A DNA stretch of 64,000 nucleotides from Desulfuromonadales bacterium (lineage in GTDB: Bacteria > Desulfobacterota > Desulfuromonadia > Desulfuromonadales > BM103), in contig JACZKE010000002.1 of the NCBI GenBank assembly GCA_014860225.1, positions 42,314-106,313 on the forward strand, written 5' to 3'. The translations under genes and the position numbers were made by a program. Positions 25,037-33,788 of the stretch are shown here, piece after piece. How positions within the stretch are numbered: the stretch's first letter is position 1; the number at the start of each line of letters is the position of its first letter. The notes under the pieces were generated by a model. It was not told the DNA's origin and made no database searches. It saw only the letters and a program-made list of their open reading frames with translations.

Positions 25037-26402
25037 TCTCTTGTTGCCGTGCGGCCAGTATCGCGGTGGGAGCATCTGGAAACCGAATTCTCAGTTTCGG
25101 GTCGTCAACTGTGGCTGTTTTCCCCCTGAACCGGCCCGAATAAGTCATCATGTAAAATTCCCGGGGCTGCAAACTCAGAATGTCTTGGGTCTTGAGAACA
25201 TCCTCCTCGATCTCGCGGGTGGTGATCTGGGCGGGGTTGTAGATGCTGTTCAGGACTTTTCGCGTCCCAAAATGCTGCACGACATATTCGGAGGTTTCCG
25301 GATCGGAGCAGCGCATGAAAATCTTCGTGTTGGTGTTGTCGAGAATAGACTTGGCGAAATCCTCACCTACCGCCGCATAGAGTTGATTCACAGACTGGGC
25401 GAAAGCGTGAACCATGACATCCGCCGAGCCGGCTTTAGCGAACAGATCCTCAACTCCCTGGTAGAAAAGGCTTTGGGCTTCGTCAATATAGATGGATAGC
25501 CCTGGGGCCACCCTCTGCTTTCCCGACAGGTAGACCCGCCCGACGAAGGACTGGATCATCGACAACAACACTTTTCCTAGAGTCGCACCAGCCTCCCGGG
25601 TGATCATTGACCCGGTGTGGACCACCAGGATTACCCGTTTACCTGATTCCAGGCGTTCGATGAAACGGTTTGATTCCGCCTTACCGATGATTGCGCCGAT
25701 GTTGCCACTGGAAAGTTCGTTGAGACAGGTGCGCAAGGTCGAACTCACCTTGGCGTAGTAGTCCTGAGGAGAGTTGAGAATGTCCTGCAGGACCCCGGAA
25801 ATGGAAACCGCTTCAGGATCACTGACCCGTAACAGAGCGGTGGCCATTTCTTCAAGCGCCTTGCGTCTAATGCTTTGGCGGATGGAGTCGATGTTCTGCA
25901 ATGGGACTCGCCCCTCGGCCCTTGCCAGCATGATGTTCCCGGCGATGACGGCAGAGGTGATCTCCTTGGCGATGTTTCGATAAAAGGGCTCTCTTCCGCC
26001 CTGGATACCACTGACGATGTGCCCCACCAGCTCGTCGGGCATGAAGTAGTAAGCGAGAGGATCGACCACGGCGGAATACTCGGGGAAGACCGGAGTGACC
26101 AACATCATTTCGGATTCTCTGCCTACCTGCCGGGCGATATCGAATATCTTGGTGAAGATCTGCTGGTCCCCCTTGGGATCGAGGAAGACCACACTCTTAC
26201 CTGCCCGGATATCCTGCTCGATCATCATTTCAGCAAGGCGGGTCTTGCCGACGCCAGTGGTTCCGAACACAAAGGTATGCCGTTTTCGGTAACTGTCGGG
26301 AAGAGATATATCGACTATCTTCCCCGGGGAATCCATATGGACACCGGTACCGAGGCGTGTGAGGACCTCAGACTTCTTTTTGTGATGCCACAACACGGAC
26401 AA
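25020..26402 (-). CDS. traD: TraD-type type IV coupling protein
   Basis: 460 aa, shorter than most TraD because an N-terminal membrane domain is missing or minimal. Walker A GTTGVGKT at residues 47-54, FLDPKGD soon after, Walker B IYIDEAQSLF near 300, and the later sensor region DNTNTKIFMRCSDPETSEYV are typical of TraD/VirD4 ATPases. It hands the relaxosome to the secretion channel. It overlaps the NusA-like gene upstream by 35 nt. Confidence 0.85.
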   Translation of the reverse strand: MSVLWHHKKKSEVLTRLGTGVHMDSPGKIVDISLPDSYRKRHTFVFGTTGVGKTRLAEMMIEQDIRAGKSVVFLDPKGDQQIFTKIFDIARQVGRESEMMLVTPVFPEYSAVVDPLAYYFMPDELVGHIVSGIQGGREPFYRNIAKEITSAVIAGNIMLARAEGRVPLQNIDSIRQSIRRKALEEMATALLRVSDPEAVSISGVLQDILNSPQDYYAKVSSTLRTCLNELSSGNIGAIIGKAESNRFIERLESGKRVILVVHTGSMITREAGATLGKVLLSMIQSFVGRVYLSGKQRVAPGLSIYIDEAQSLFYQGVEDLFAKAGSADVMVHAFAQSVNQLYAAVGEDFAKSILDNTNTKIFMRCSDPETSEYVVQHFGTRKVLNSIYNPAQITTREIEEDVLKTQDILSLQPREFYMMTYSGRFRGKTATVDDPKLRIRFPDAPTAILAARQQENAHAL

Positions 26403-27078
26403 TTATCCTTTCTCCAAGTTCATCGCTGACAGACTGGATCGACTCCTTGGAAATCCGCTGCGATGTTTCGATTTCACTGAAGGCTCCCGCAATTCGTCGA
26501 CGACACCTGATGGATGGCTCACCGGCTTTTTCACGAAGCAGGATTTCAGGCAGGGTCTTGGAAGTTCGACTCAGCCGGATCAGAACTTTGGCTTTATCCT
26601 TCTCCATAACAGGCAGGACGCTGGTGATGAGAAACAGTTTCTTGGCTCCTATATGGAGACAGCCTCTTTCGTGAGGCGGAACTTGACGGGCGGGGCAGAT
26701 CCCCGTCAAGATCAGACTTCGAAATCGATCCTCGACTTCCAGGGCAATGGTCAGGTCGCCATTTGTTGAAACTTTTCTGACGTCCCCGAAGATGATCTGG
26801 CCGCGCAGAGAGCGAAGGTAGTCCTGTTCGCGCAGGCTCTGTCGCTTTTCCAGTTCACGTTCGATCTGGTAGCGGATTTGACGTTTGAGTTGGCGTGAGA
26901 GCGTTGCCGGGTCAATTCGCCTGTCATCCAGAGCAACGACTTCCAGCTCTTCCCCGACGTTGACCATGATGTCCTTGTTGAATGCTCTGGAGAGGATGCC
27001 GGAGATAGCATCCTCGATGGCAAGGGCTGCCTCAGGTGCAGGAAGGTCGTATTTAGTGAGCAGGTCGTGAGGAATCAC
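26368..27078 (-). CDS. short NusA-like protein in the transfer operon
   Basis: 236 aa from GTG 27078 (GGGAGGAA upstream, GTGA overlap with the transglycosylase stop). Its layout follows NusA: AIEDAISGILSRAF (N-terminal domain), the RQLKRQIRYQIERELEKR ... LRGQIIFGDVRKV transition to S1, RLSRTSKTLPEILLREKAGEP, then a KH-type end IQSVSDELGERIIVRVV matching NusA VQAVSTELGGERIDIV. The KH GxxG loop is shortened and the second KH domain is absent. It takes the place of traJ next to traD in SXT-like order. Binding nascent transfer transcripts is a possibility, not shown. Confidence 0.65.
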   Translation of the reverse strand: MIPHDLLTKYDLPAPEAALAIEDAISGILSRAFNKDIMVNVGEELEVVALDDRRIDPATLSRQLKRQIRYQIERELEKRQSLREQDYLRSLRGQIIFGDVRKVSTNGDLTIALEVEDRFRSLILTGICPARQVPPHERGCLHIGAKKLFLITSVLPVMEKDKAKVLIRLSRTSKTLPEILLREKAGEPSIRCRRRIAGAFSEIETSQRISKESIQSVSDELGERIIVRVVASQKEV

Positions 27079-27488
27079 TTCCTCCCCCTGGCTTGCTCTA
27101 AGATGGCAGCGATTCGCAATGCGTAGGCATCTCTTCGTTCAGGTGTCCGGCTGTGATAGCAACCCACGGCTTTCCAGGTGTGCCCGTAATCCTGCATGCA
27201 CTGGCTCAATATCCATGCCCCGGCCATAACATTGGTGCAGGGATCATGCAGGTAATCCCAGGTCTTCCCGAGTTGATTGGCCCATATAGAATTGATCTGC
27301 ATCAGCCCGACATCAACGGTGCCGTTGTTGTTATGGTTGATAGCGGAAGGGTCAAATGCGCTTTCTGACTTGGAAATAGCCCAAAGCAGCCAAGGAGAGA
27401 CTTGGTACCTCTGGCCAGCCTCCTGAAAACAAAAGGCCGAACCAGAGCCCGGGAGGAGCAAAAAGATGAGAAAAAGAGTAATTTTCAA
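27075..27488 (-). CDS. lytic transglycosylase of the transfer system
   Basis: 137 aa from TTG 27488, with GAGGTG 7 nt upstream; TTG 27494 is too close to that site. A signal peptide (to about residue 18) is followed by an SLT domain with catalytic E42 in SKSESAFDPSAI, then GLMQIN and AGAWILSQCM. It opens peptidoglycan for the secretion channel. It is the first gene of the transfer operon seen here and lies divergent from the BREX operon. Confidence 0.85.
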   Translation of the reverse strand: MKITLFLIFLLLPGSGSAFCFQEAGQRYQVSPWLLWAISKSESAFDPSAINHNNNGTVDVGLMQINSIWANQLGKTWDYLHDPCTNVMAGAWILSQCMQDYGHTWKAVGCYHSRTPERRDAYALRIAAILEQARGRK

Positions 27489-27521
27489 TGGCAATCACCT
27501 CTGCTTGAGTACTGCCGTGAA

Positions 27522-27541
27522 AATGGGGAGGGGGGGAAGGT
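27522..27541 (-). promoter_or_regulatory. 20-bp motif shared with 2049-2068 (copy 2)
   Basis: AATGGGGAGGGGGGGAAGGT on plus, 34 nt upstream of the transglycosylase start. One mismatch to the copy at 2049-2068. The two copies could link expression of the transfer operon with that of the small operon at 2.0 kb. Confidence 0.45.
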
Positions 27542-27714
27542 GCTTATATGGAGCCACCCGACGGAATCGGGCCATATCGGCTGAAATCGTTTGACCTTTG
27601 CATTGAGATATTGCATCTTTAGGAAGTTTTTATGATGGGAGGGGGTCCCTTCATCTATACCCACCATCTATGAAGAGCGTTTGCTCTTCCACATTCTATT
27701 CGGGAGCACGAGGA

Positions 27715-27927
27715 ATGTCGGAAATCGAAGATCGTTGGCTTTCAATTCGTGAGATTTGCGAACACCTAGGCGTCAGTAGTGACACTGTTTACAAGTGGAT
27801 CGACAAGCATGCAATGCCAGCCCATCGTATGGGCCGACTTTGGAAGTTCAAAAAAGATGAGGTTGATGAATGGGTAAAGAGAGGTGGGGCTGCTGAACAC
27901 TTTAAAAGGAACCCTGACCAACCATGA
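27715..27927 (+). CDS. excisionase-type HTH regulator of the BREX operon
   Basis: 70 aa from ATG 27715. IEDRWLSIREICEHLGVSSDTVYKWIDKHAMPAHRMGRLWKFKKDEVDEW is a MerR/Xis-like DNA-binding domain. It overlaps brxA by 4 nt and is the first gene of the operon, so it is the probable regulator; WYL-type BrxR proteins, common in other BREX loci, are absent. The spacer 27542-27714 holds a TTGACC at about 27589 but no convincing -10 box. Confidence 0.75.
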   Translation: MSEIEDRWLSIREICEHLGVSSDTVYKWIDKHAMPAHRMGRLWKFKKDEVDEWVKRGGAAEHFKRNPDQP

Positions 27928-28538
27928 GCAAGGATCATTACATCATGTCATTCTCGACAGGAGGGCTTTTTCACCGCGAATCGGTGAAACTGGTCGAGCT
28001 CTATCTTAACCTTTACGACTGGGAATCTGTTCGAGACAAAGTCATCGAAGAGAATCTACTTCAAACTAGAACACAGAATACGCTCAAGCGAGTCTGTCGC
28101 GAAATTGGCTCGCGGCTTAAGACGCTGAGTCAAGGCGAACTTGAATTTTTAGTTGAGGGCAGCCACCAAGAGCAAGCCTATATTCTGTGGCTCGCCGTTT
28201 GCCGTCGGTACAAATTTGTCGCCGATTTTGCCATTGAAGTGCTTCGGGAGCGATTCATTACACTAAAAACGGATCTCAGCTACGAGGATTTTGATGCCTT
28301 TTTCAACCGGAAATCCGAGTGGCACATGGAGTTGGATGAGATAACCCCGGCAACACGAAGCAAATTGCGCCAGGTTCTGTTCAAGATACTTCGCGAGGTA
28401 GACCTCTTATCGACCAACAACATGATAAACGCTGCCATGCTTAGCCCAAGGTTGTTAGATCTTATCCATCAAGGTAGCCGCAGTGATGTTTTGTTCTTCC
28501 CTGTATTTGAATCCGAACTAAAAAGGACCAGTCCGTGA
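27924..28538 (+). CDS. brxA: BREX protein BrxA
   Basis: 204 aa, DUF1819. Helical, with YIMSFSTGGLFHRESVKLVELYL at the start, QAYILWLAVCRRYKFVADFAIEVLRERF in the middle and KILREVDLLSTNNMINAAMLSPRLLDLI near the end, all characteristic of BrxA. BrxA is a small DNA-binding helical protein of the BREX complex. It overlaps the next gene by GTGA. Confidence 0.9.
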   Translation: MSKDHYIMSFSTGGLFHRESVKLVELYLNLYDWESVRDKVIEENLLQTRTQNTLKRVCREIGSRLKTLSQGELEFLVEGSHQEQAYILWLAVCRRYKFVADFAIEVLRERFITLKTDLSYEDFDAFFNRKSEWHMELDEITPATRSKLRQVLFKILREVDLLSTNNMINAAMLSPRLLDLIHQGSRSDVLFFPVFESELKRTSP

Positions 28539-29146
28539 TTTCAAATTTGACTAAGCATAATTTACCAGAAGGGAGAGACCATCTCCTTGCGGTCATTTCA
28601 GGAAAACGATTTCTTAATAAACAAGGCCTAGGTAATGAGGTGCCGTTTTTTATCTGCCCATTTGATCCAGATATTCAGGTTGAAGTAGAACGGCTCCAAC
28701 ACCAACTGGTTAATTGCCTTGAGCAGGCCGGTGTCCGGACTCTGGAGATCAATCTGTATGACCTTTCGATTGAGATCCTCAAAGAGCGTGACATTTGGGA
28801 CAAGATTGTCGAAATGGAGGATTCCGTCTCCAAAGAGCAGCTCAAGGAGCTGTTGCAAGGTGTACTTGACCCTGAAGCGCATCTTGTTCCGGCCATTGCG
28901 GCCAAGCTGGCAAACACCGATTTCGAAGTTCTTTTTCTGTCCGGTGTTGGCGAGGTGTTCCCCTATATCCGTTCGCACAACGTTTTAAATAATTTGCAGA
29001 GCACGGCGAAAGAAAAGCCGACCGTCATGTTTTTCCCTGGAGACTACACCCACTCCCTAGAGTCGGGAGCGTCGCTCGATCTCTTCGGGAAGCTGCATGA
29101 CGACAAGTACTACCGGGCATTCAACATCTTTCACTGCGAAGCCTGA
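28535..29146 (+). CDS. brxB: BREX protein BrxB
   Basis: 203 aa from GTG 28535, DUF1788. Typical parts: RDHLLAVISGKRFLNKQGLGNEVPFFICPFDP, NLYDLSIEILKERDIWD, VLFLSGVGEVFPYIRSHNVLNNL, TVMFFPGDY. BrxB joins BrxC and PglZ in the BREX complex. The overlap with brxA shows translational coupling. Confidence 0.9.
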   Translation: MISNLTKHNLPEGRDHLLAVISGKRFLNKQGLGNEVPFFICPFDPDIQVEVERLQHQLVNCLEQAGVRTLEINLYDLSIEILKERDIWDKIVEMEDSVSKEQLKELLQGVLDPEAHLVPAIAAKLANTDFEVLFLSGVGEVFPYIRSHNVLNNLQSTAKEKPTVMFFPGDYTHSLESGASLDLFGKLHDDKYYRAFNIFHCEA

Positions 29147-29175
29147 ATTTACTCTAGTGAGCCGAGGGAAGCGTG

Positions 29176-32100
29176 ATGACTCTTAAGTCCATTTTCAACA
29201 AGCCAGTTGATCGTCCGATTGAAGGGGTCATCAAGGCTGACGATGAAGCCAGTCTGCGACTCGAGATTGAAGAATACGTTCTGACCAACGAAGTCGAGAA
29301 GCGGCTTGAGTCCTTTCTAGACGCCTACAATAACTATGAAGGTTCCAATGGCGTTTGGGTTTCCGGCTTCTTCGGGTCTGGTAAATCCCACCTGTTGAAG
29401 ATGCTGGCGCTCTTGCTCGAAAACCGGCAGATCGACGGGGCCTACGCACTTGACCTGTTCCTGCCGAAGTGTGGTGACAACGAAATACTGCGCGGCGATC
29501 TCAAGCGAGCGGTCGCTATCCCGTCGAAAAGTATTCTGTTTAATATCGACCAGAAAGCGGATGTCATCAGCAAAACCCAGATCGATGCGCTCCTCGCTGT
29601 CTTCGTCAAGGTCTTTGACGAGATGTGCGGCTACTACGGCAAGCAGGGGCACATCGCCCAGTTCGAGCGTGACCTCGACAGTCGTGGCCTATATGACCAG
29701 TTCAAGTCGGCCTATGAATCCATTGCGGGCAGAACATGGCAAAAGGGCCGCGAACAAGCCCTGCTTGAAGCGAAAAATATTGCCAAAGCCTATGCCCAGG
29801 CAACCGGTGGTGACGAGATGCAGGCGTCAGGCATCCTCGATAAATACCGCAGCCAATACTGTGTCTCCATCGAAGATTTTGCCGAACAGGTGCACACATA
29901 TATTGAGCGGCAATCGCCCGATTTCCGTCTGAACTTCTTTGTTGATGAGGTCGGTCAGTACATCGCTGAAAACGTCAAGCTGATGACCAACCTCCAAACC
30001 ATCGCCGAGAGCATGGCAACCAAATGCCGAGGCCGCGCATGGGTCATCGTGACCGCCCAGGAAGACATGGGGACGGTTGTCGGCGAGATGGGCAAACAGC
30101 AAGGTAATGACTTCTCGAAAATTCAGGCCCGATTCGCCAATCGCATGAAGCTGACCAGCGCCGATGTGGCAGAGGTCATTCAAAAGCGCCTGCTGACGAA
30201 AAACGAAGAAGGCGTTCGTCTGCTGTCGGACATTTATCACGCACAGTCCAACAACTTTAAGACCCTGTTCGACTTTGCGGATGGGTCCCAAACCTACCGG
30301 AACTTTCAGGATCGGGATCACTTCATTCACAGCTACCCGTTTACCCCGTACCAATTCTCACTGTTCCAGTCGGCCATTCAGAATCTGTCGCAGCATAGCG
30401 CCTTCGAGGGCAAGCACAGCTCGGTTGGCGAACGTTCCATGCTTGGTGTGTTCCAGCAGGTAGCGATCCAGATCGGGGATCATGAAATCGGTCAGCTGGC
30501 AACCTTCGATCTGATGTTCGAAGGTATTCGCACCGCGCTGAAATCCAATATCCAGAGGGCCATCATCCAGGCAGAAAACCATCTTGATGGTCCCTTCGCG
30601 ATCCGGCTGTTGAAAACGCTTTTCCTGGTCAAGTACGTCAAGGAGTTCAAGCCGACTCTTCGTAATCTGTGCGTCCTGATGCTGGACGGCTTCAATCAGG
30701 ATCTGCCCGCGCTGCGGAAACGGGTCGAAATAGCCCTCAGCCTCCTTGAACAGCAGACCTACGTACAACGCAATGGTGAGCTCTACGAATATCTCACTGA
30801 CGAGGAAAAAGACGTCGAACAGGAAATCAAGAACACCGAAGTGGAGTCGTCAGACGTTGTCGCAGAACTTGAGAAGATAGTTTTTGACCACGTCATCAAG
30901 CATCGGAAGATTCGTTACGACGAAAATGGTCAGGACTACCCGTTCTCCAGAAAGCTCGATGACCGGCTACTCGGGCGGGAAAATGAGTTAGCCATCCACG
31001 TCATTAGCCCTTTCCATGAGCACGCAGAAAATGAGCAAATGCTGAGGACAAGCTCAACCTATAAGGCCAACGAGCTGTTTGTTGTTCTGCCGGTAGATGA
31101 GCGATTGATCCGCGACATCCTCATGTACAAGCGGACGGAGAAATACGTTAAGCAGGAGTACAAATTAACTCAGCGAGAGTCTGTTAAAAAGATAATCGAG
31201 GAGCGTGCTAGGCAGAATAATGACCGATTTAAAGAAATTGAAGGGCACATAAAGAATGCCGTAGGCAAGGCCAAGTTGTTCTTGGCTGGCGCCGACATCG
31301 AAATAGGGTCCGAGGATGCGCAGACCCGTGTGCTGCGCGGATTCCATGAGCTCATCTCCCGTGCCTATCCAAACCTTCGCATGCTGCGCGGCATCACCTA
31401 CACCGAGAACGATATCGTCAAATGTCTTAAATCTTCACAGGATGGACTGTTTGGCAACGACGCCACCTCCCTGGACGAGTCGGAGCAGGAGCTTTTGGCT
31501 TTCATCCAGAGCAATAACCGGGGTGGAGTGCGTACCACGCTGAAAAACCTGCTGGAGAAATTCGAACGCAAGCCCTACGGCTGGTACTACGCCGCAGTGC
31601 TTTGCACCTTGGCCAAGCTGTGCGCTCGCGGTAAGGTCGAGGTTCGCACGGACGGCAACCTGCTTGAAGAAGACGAGCTGGAACGGGCGCTGCGCAATTC
31701 CCATGGACACGGTAACGTGGTGTTGGAGCCCCAGGTCGAATTTACCGCGTCTCAGGTCCGTGCCCTTAAAGAACTCTTTGAGGACTTCTTCGACGCCCCG
31801 CCCCGTTCCACTGAAGCGAAGGCGCTCGGCAAGGAGACCGGCACAGCGCTCCAGGAGCTCACGCATCAGCTCACCCCGATGGCGGCTCAGGCATCCCAAT
31901 ATCCGTTTCTTAATGCCCTGAAACCTGTCCTTGAGAAGCTCAAGGAGCTGATAGGCAAGCCCTATACCTGGTATTTGACCGAACTCACCCGTCAGGAAGA
32001 CACGCTGATCGACATGAAGGAAAGCGTCATCGATCCTGTCCGCAAATTCATGAGCGGCCCCCAGAAAGGCATCTTCGATAACGCCCGCAAGTTCGTTCAA

Positions 32101-32727
32101 ACCCAGGAGCCCAACTTCGCCTACATAGAAGGCCAAGAAACCGCTCAGGTGGTCGCCAGTTTGACCGATCTGGAGTGCTTCAAGGGCAATCGCATGCAGC
32201 AGGTGAAGACGCAAATCGAAACCCTGCAGGAGAAGGTCACTGCCCAGATCGAGGCCGAGATTGCCAAGACCAAGGAGACGGTCGCCGCTCTTAAAGGCCG
32301 TCTCTGCGGCATGGCTGAATTCAGCGCGTTGAACGGCGAGCAGCAGGAGCAGATCACCCGTCCGTTCAACGAATTCAACGCGGCCATTGAGCGCCAGAAA
32401 CTGATTGCCGTTATCCGCGACACCCTGCGCCGGTTTGAAGAAAGCGACTACCAGCGCCTGCTTTCGCAGATGACATCCTGGGCACAACCGGCACCAACAC
32501 CCGAGCCTGCGCCGGAAACCGGTGGAATCGCCACGCCGGATGAAGGTACGAAATCCACCCCTCCCGCCAAGCCGGAATCGCGCATCGAGTATGTGCCCAG
32601 CCGCTCGGTGAAAGTCTCCTTTGATAAAGCCTGGCTGGCCGACGAAACCGATGTGGAACGCTACCTGGAATCCATGCGCGAGGCGCTGCTGGATGAGATC
32701 CGCAAAGGGAAAAGGATTCAAATATGA
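29176..32727 (+). CDS. brxC: BREX ATPase BrxC
   Basis: 1183 aa (ATG 29176 preferred to GTG 29173; GAGGGAAG upstream). P-loop GFFGSGKSHLLKML near residues 65-78, AAA-type core DEVGQYI and TAQEDM near 255-300, then a long helical part and a Pro/Thr-rich linker (about 1100-1135) before the conserved C-terminus. BrxC/PglY is the large P-loop ATPase of BREX, required for defence and methylation. Length agrees with other type 1 BrxC. Overlaps the next gene by ATGA. Confidence 0.9.
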   Translation: MTLKSIFNKPVDRPIEGVIKADDEASLRLEIEEYVLTNEVEKRLESFLDAYNNYEGSNGVWVSGFFGSGKSHLLKMLALLLENRQIDGAYALDLFLPKCGDNEILRGDLKRAVAIPSKSILFNIDQKADVISKTQIDALLAVFVKVFDEMCGYYGKQGHIAQFERDLDSRGLYDQFKSAYESIAGRTWQKGREQALLEAKNIAKAYAQATGGDEMQASGILDKYRSQYCVSIEDFAEQVHTYIERQSPDFRLNFFVDEVGQYIAENVKLMTNLQTIAESMATKCRGRAWVIVTAQEDMGTVVGEMGKQQGNDFSKIQARFANRMKLTSADVAEVIQKRLLTKNEEGVRLLSDIYHAQSNNFKTLFDFADGSQTYRNFQDRDHFIHSYPFTPYQFSLFQSAIQNLSQHSAFEGKHSSVGERSMLGVFQQVAIQIGDHEIGQLATFDLMFEGIRTALKSNIQRAIIQAENHLDGPFAIRLLKTLFLVKYVKEFKPTLRNLCVLMLDGFNQDLPALRKRVEIALSLLEQQTYVQRNGELYEYLTDEEKDVEQEIKNTEVESSDVVAELEKIVFDHVIKHRKIRYDENGQDYPFSRKLDDRLLGRENELAIHVISPFHEHAENEQMLRTSSTYKANELFVVLPVDERLIRDILMYKRTEKYVKQEYKLTQRESVKKIIEERARQNNDRFKEIEGHIKNAVGKAKLFLAGADIEIGSEDAQTRVLRGFHELISRAYPNLRMLRGITYTENDIVKCLKSSQDGLFGNDATSLDESEQELLAFIQSNNRGGVRTTLKNLLEKFERKPYGWYYAAVLCTLAKLCARGKVEVRTDGNLLEEDELERALRNSHGHGNVVLEPQVEFTASQVRALKELFEDFFDAPPRSTEAKALGKETGTALQELTHQLTPMAAQASQYPFLNALKPVLEKLKELIGKPYTWYLTELTRQEDTLIDMKESVIDPVRKFMSGPQKGIFDNARKFVQTQEPNFAYIEGQETAQVVASLTDLECFKGNRMQQVKTQIETLQEKVTAQIEAEIAKTKETVAALKGRLCGMAEFSALNGEQQEQITRPFNEFNAAIERQKLIAVIRDTLRRFEESDYQRLLSQMTSWAQPAPTPEPAPETGGIATPDEGTKSTPPAKPESRIEYVPSRSVKVSFDKAWLADETDVERYLESMREALLDEIRKGKRIQI

Positions 32728-33788
32728 TCGAGCGTCTTGAACTGAGAAATCTCACGGTCTTCACCGACCTGACACTGGAGCTCTCGCCCAAGATCAATGT
32801 GATCATCGGCGAGAACGGCACCGGCAAAACCCATCTGCTCAAGGCGGCCTATGGGCTTTGCGCCGGCGCGCCGCTGTTCAAAAACAAGCCCGATTCAAGC
32901 GAAGAAGAGCTCGAAGCGGCACTGACTACCAGGTTGCTGCGCCTCTTCATGCCGCTGGACGACAAGCTCGGCAAGATGCATCGCCAGGGCGCGACCGATC
33001 AGGCCTATCTGTCGGCTCGATTCGCAGGAGGGCAGAAGATCGCCGCAACCTTCTTCAACAACTCGAAGGCGCTGGCCGTCCAGGATCGTGCCAACTACGA
33101 GCAGTACCAAGCCGAGGCAGTTTTCATCCCGACCAAGGAAGTCCTCTCGTTCATGAAGGGATTCAACAGCCTGTACGAGAAATACGGGCTCTCCTTTGAC
33201 CAGACTTACCAGAATATTTGCCTGCTGCTGGATCTCCCCGAGGTCCGTCCGGAAACCCTGCACGAAAAATCTAAATGGGCTATGGCGGAAATCGAAGGCA
33301 TCTGCGGCGGCCGCTTCGTTTTCTATGGCGGCGGCAAAGTCACCTTCAAGACCGAGAATGCCGAATTTTCCGCCAACTCCATGGCTGAAGGTTTCCGTAA
33401 GGCGGGGATGCTCTCGCGTCTACTGGAGACCGGTGCGATTCAGCCCGGCGTCAGCGGCCCGCTGTTCTGGGACGAGCCAGAATCCAATCTAAATCCTAAA
33501 CTGATGAAGCTGCTCGTGCAGATTCTGCTGGAGCTGTCGCGCAACGGCCAGCAGATTATTCTAGCGACCCACGACTATGTGCTGCTCAAGTGGTTTGATC
33601 TGCTCATGGACAAGGGCAAGGATGACCATGTGCGATTCCATAGCCTCTATCGTGATCCGGACACTGTCGAGATCAAAGTTGCCTCCACAGAAGACTACCT
33701 AAAAATCACGCCCAATCCGATTGATGAGGCCTTTGGCTTTCTCATCAACCAGGAAATCGAAAACGATATGGGAGGCCTCGGAAAATGA
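32724..33788 (+). CDS. accessory ABC/RecF-like ATPase inside BREX
   Basis: 354 aa. IGENGTGKTHLLKA near residues 28-41 is the Walker A of an OLD/RecF-like ATPase; FWDEPESNLNPKLMKLL (about 246-262) is Walker B and the D-loop; ATHDYVLLKW gives the H-loop. No Toprim domain is attached. The next gene, a predicted PD-(D/E)XK protein, overlaps by ATGA, so the two probably form an ATPase sensor with a nuclease effector, as in two-gene systems such as PARIS or Septu. It is not a core BREX gene. Confidence 0.75.
   Translation: MIERLELRNLTVFTDLTLELSPKINVIIGENGTGKTHLLKAAYGLCAGAPLFKNKPDSSEEELEAALTTRLLRLFMPLDDKLGKMHRQGATDQAYLSARFAGGQKIAATFFNNSKALAVQDRANYEQYQAEAVFIPTKEVLSFMKGFNSLYEKYGLSFDQTYQNICLLLDLPEVRPETLHEKSKWAMAEIEGICGGRFVFYGGGKVTFKTENAEFSANSMAEGFRKAGMLSRLLETGAIQPGVSGPLFWDEPESNLNPKLMKLLVQILLELSRNGQQIILATHDYVLLKWFDLLMDKGKDDHVRFHSLYRDPDTVEIKVASTEDYLKITPNPIDEAFGFLINQEIENDMGGLGK

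Noticed and set aside
31435..32721. 428-codon open frame antisense to brxC
   Set aside because: Low-complexity leucine/glycine-rich translation, fully inside brxC on the other strand; an effect of codon bias.
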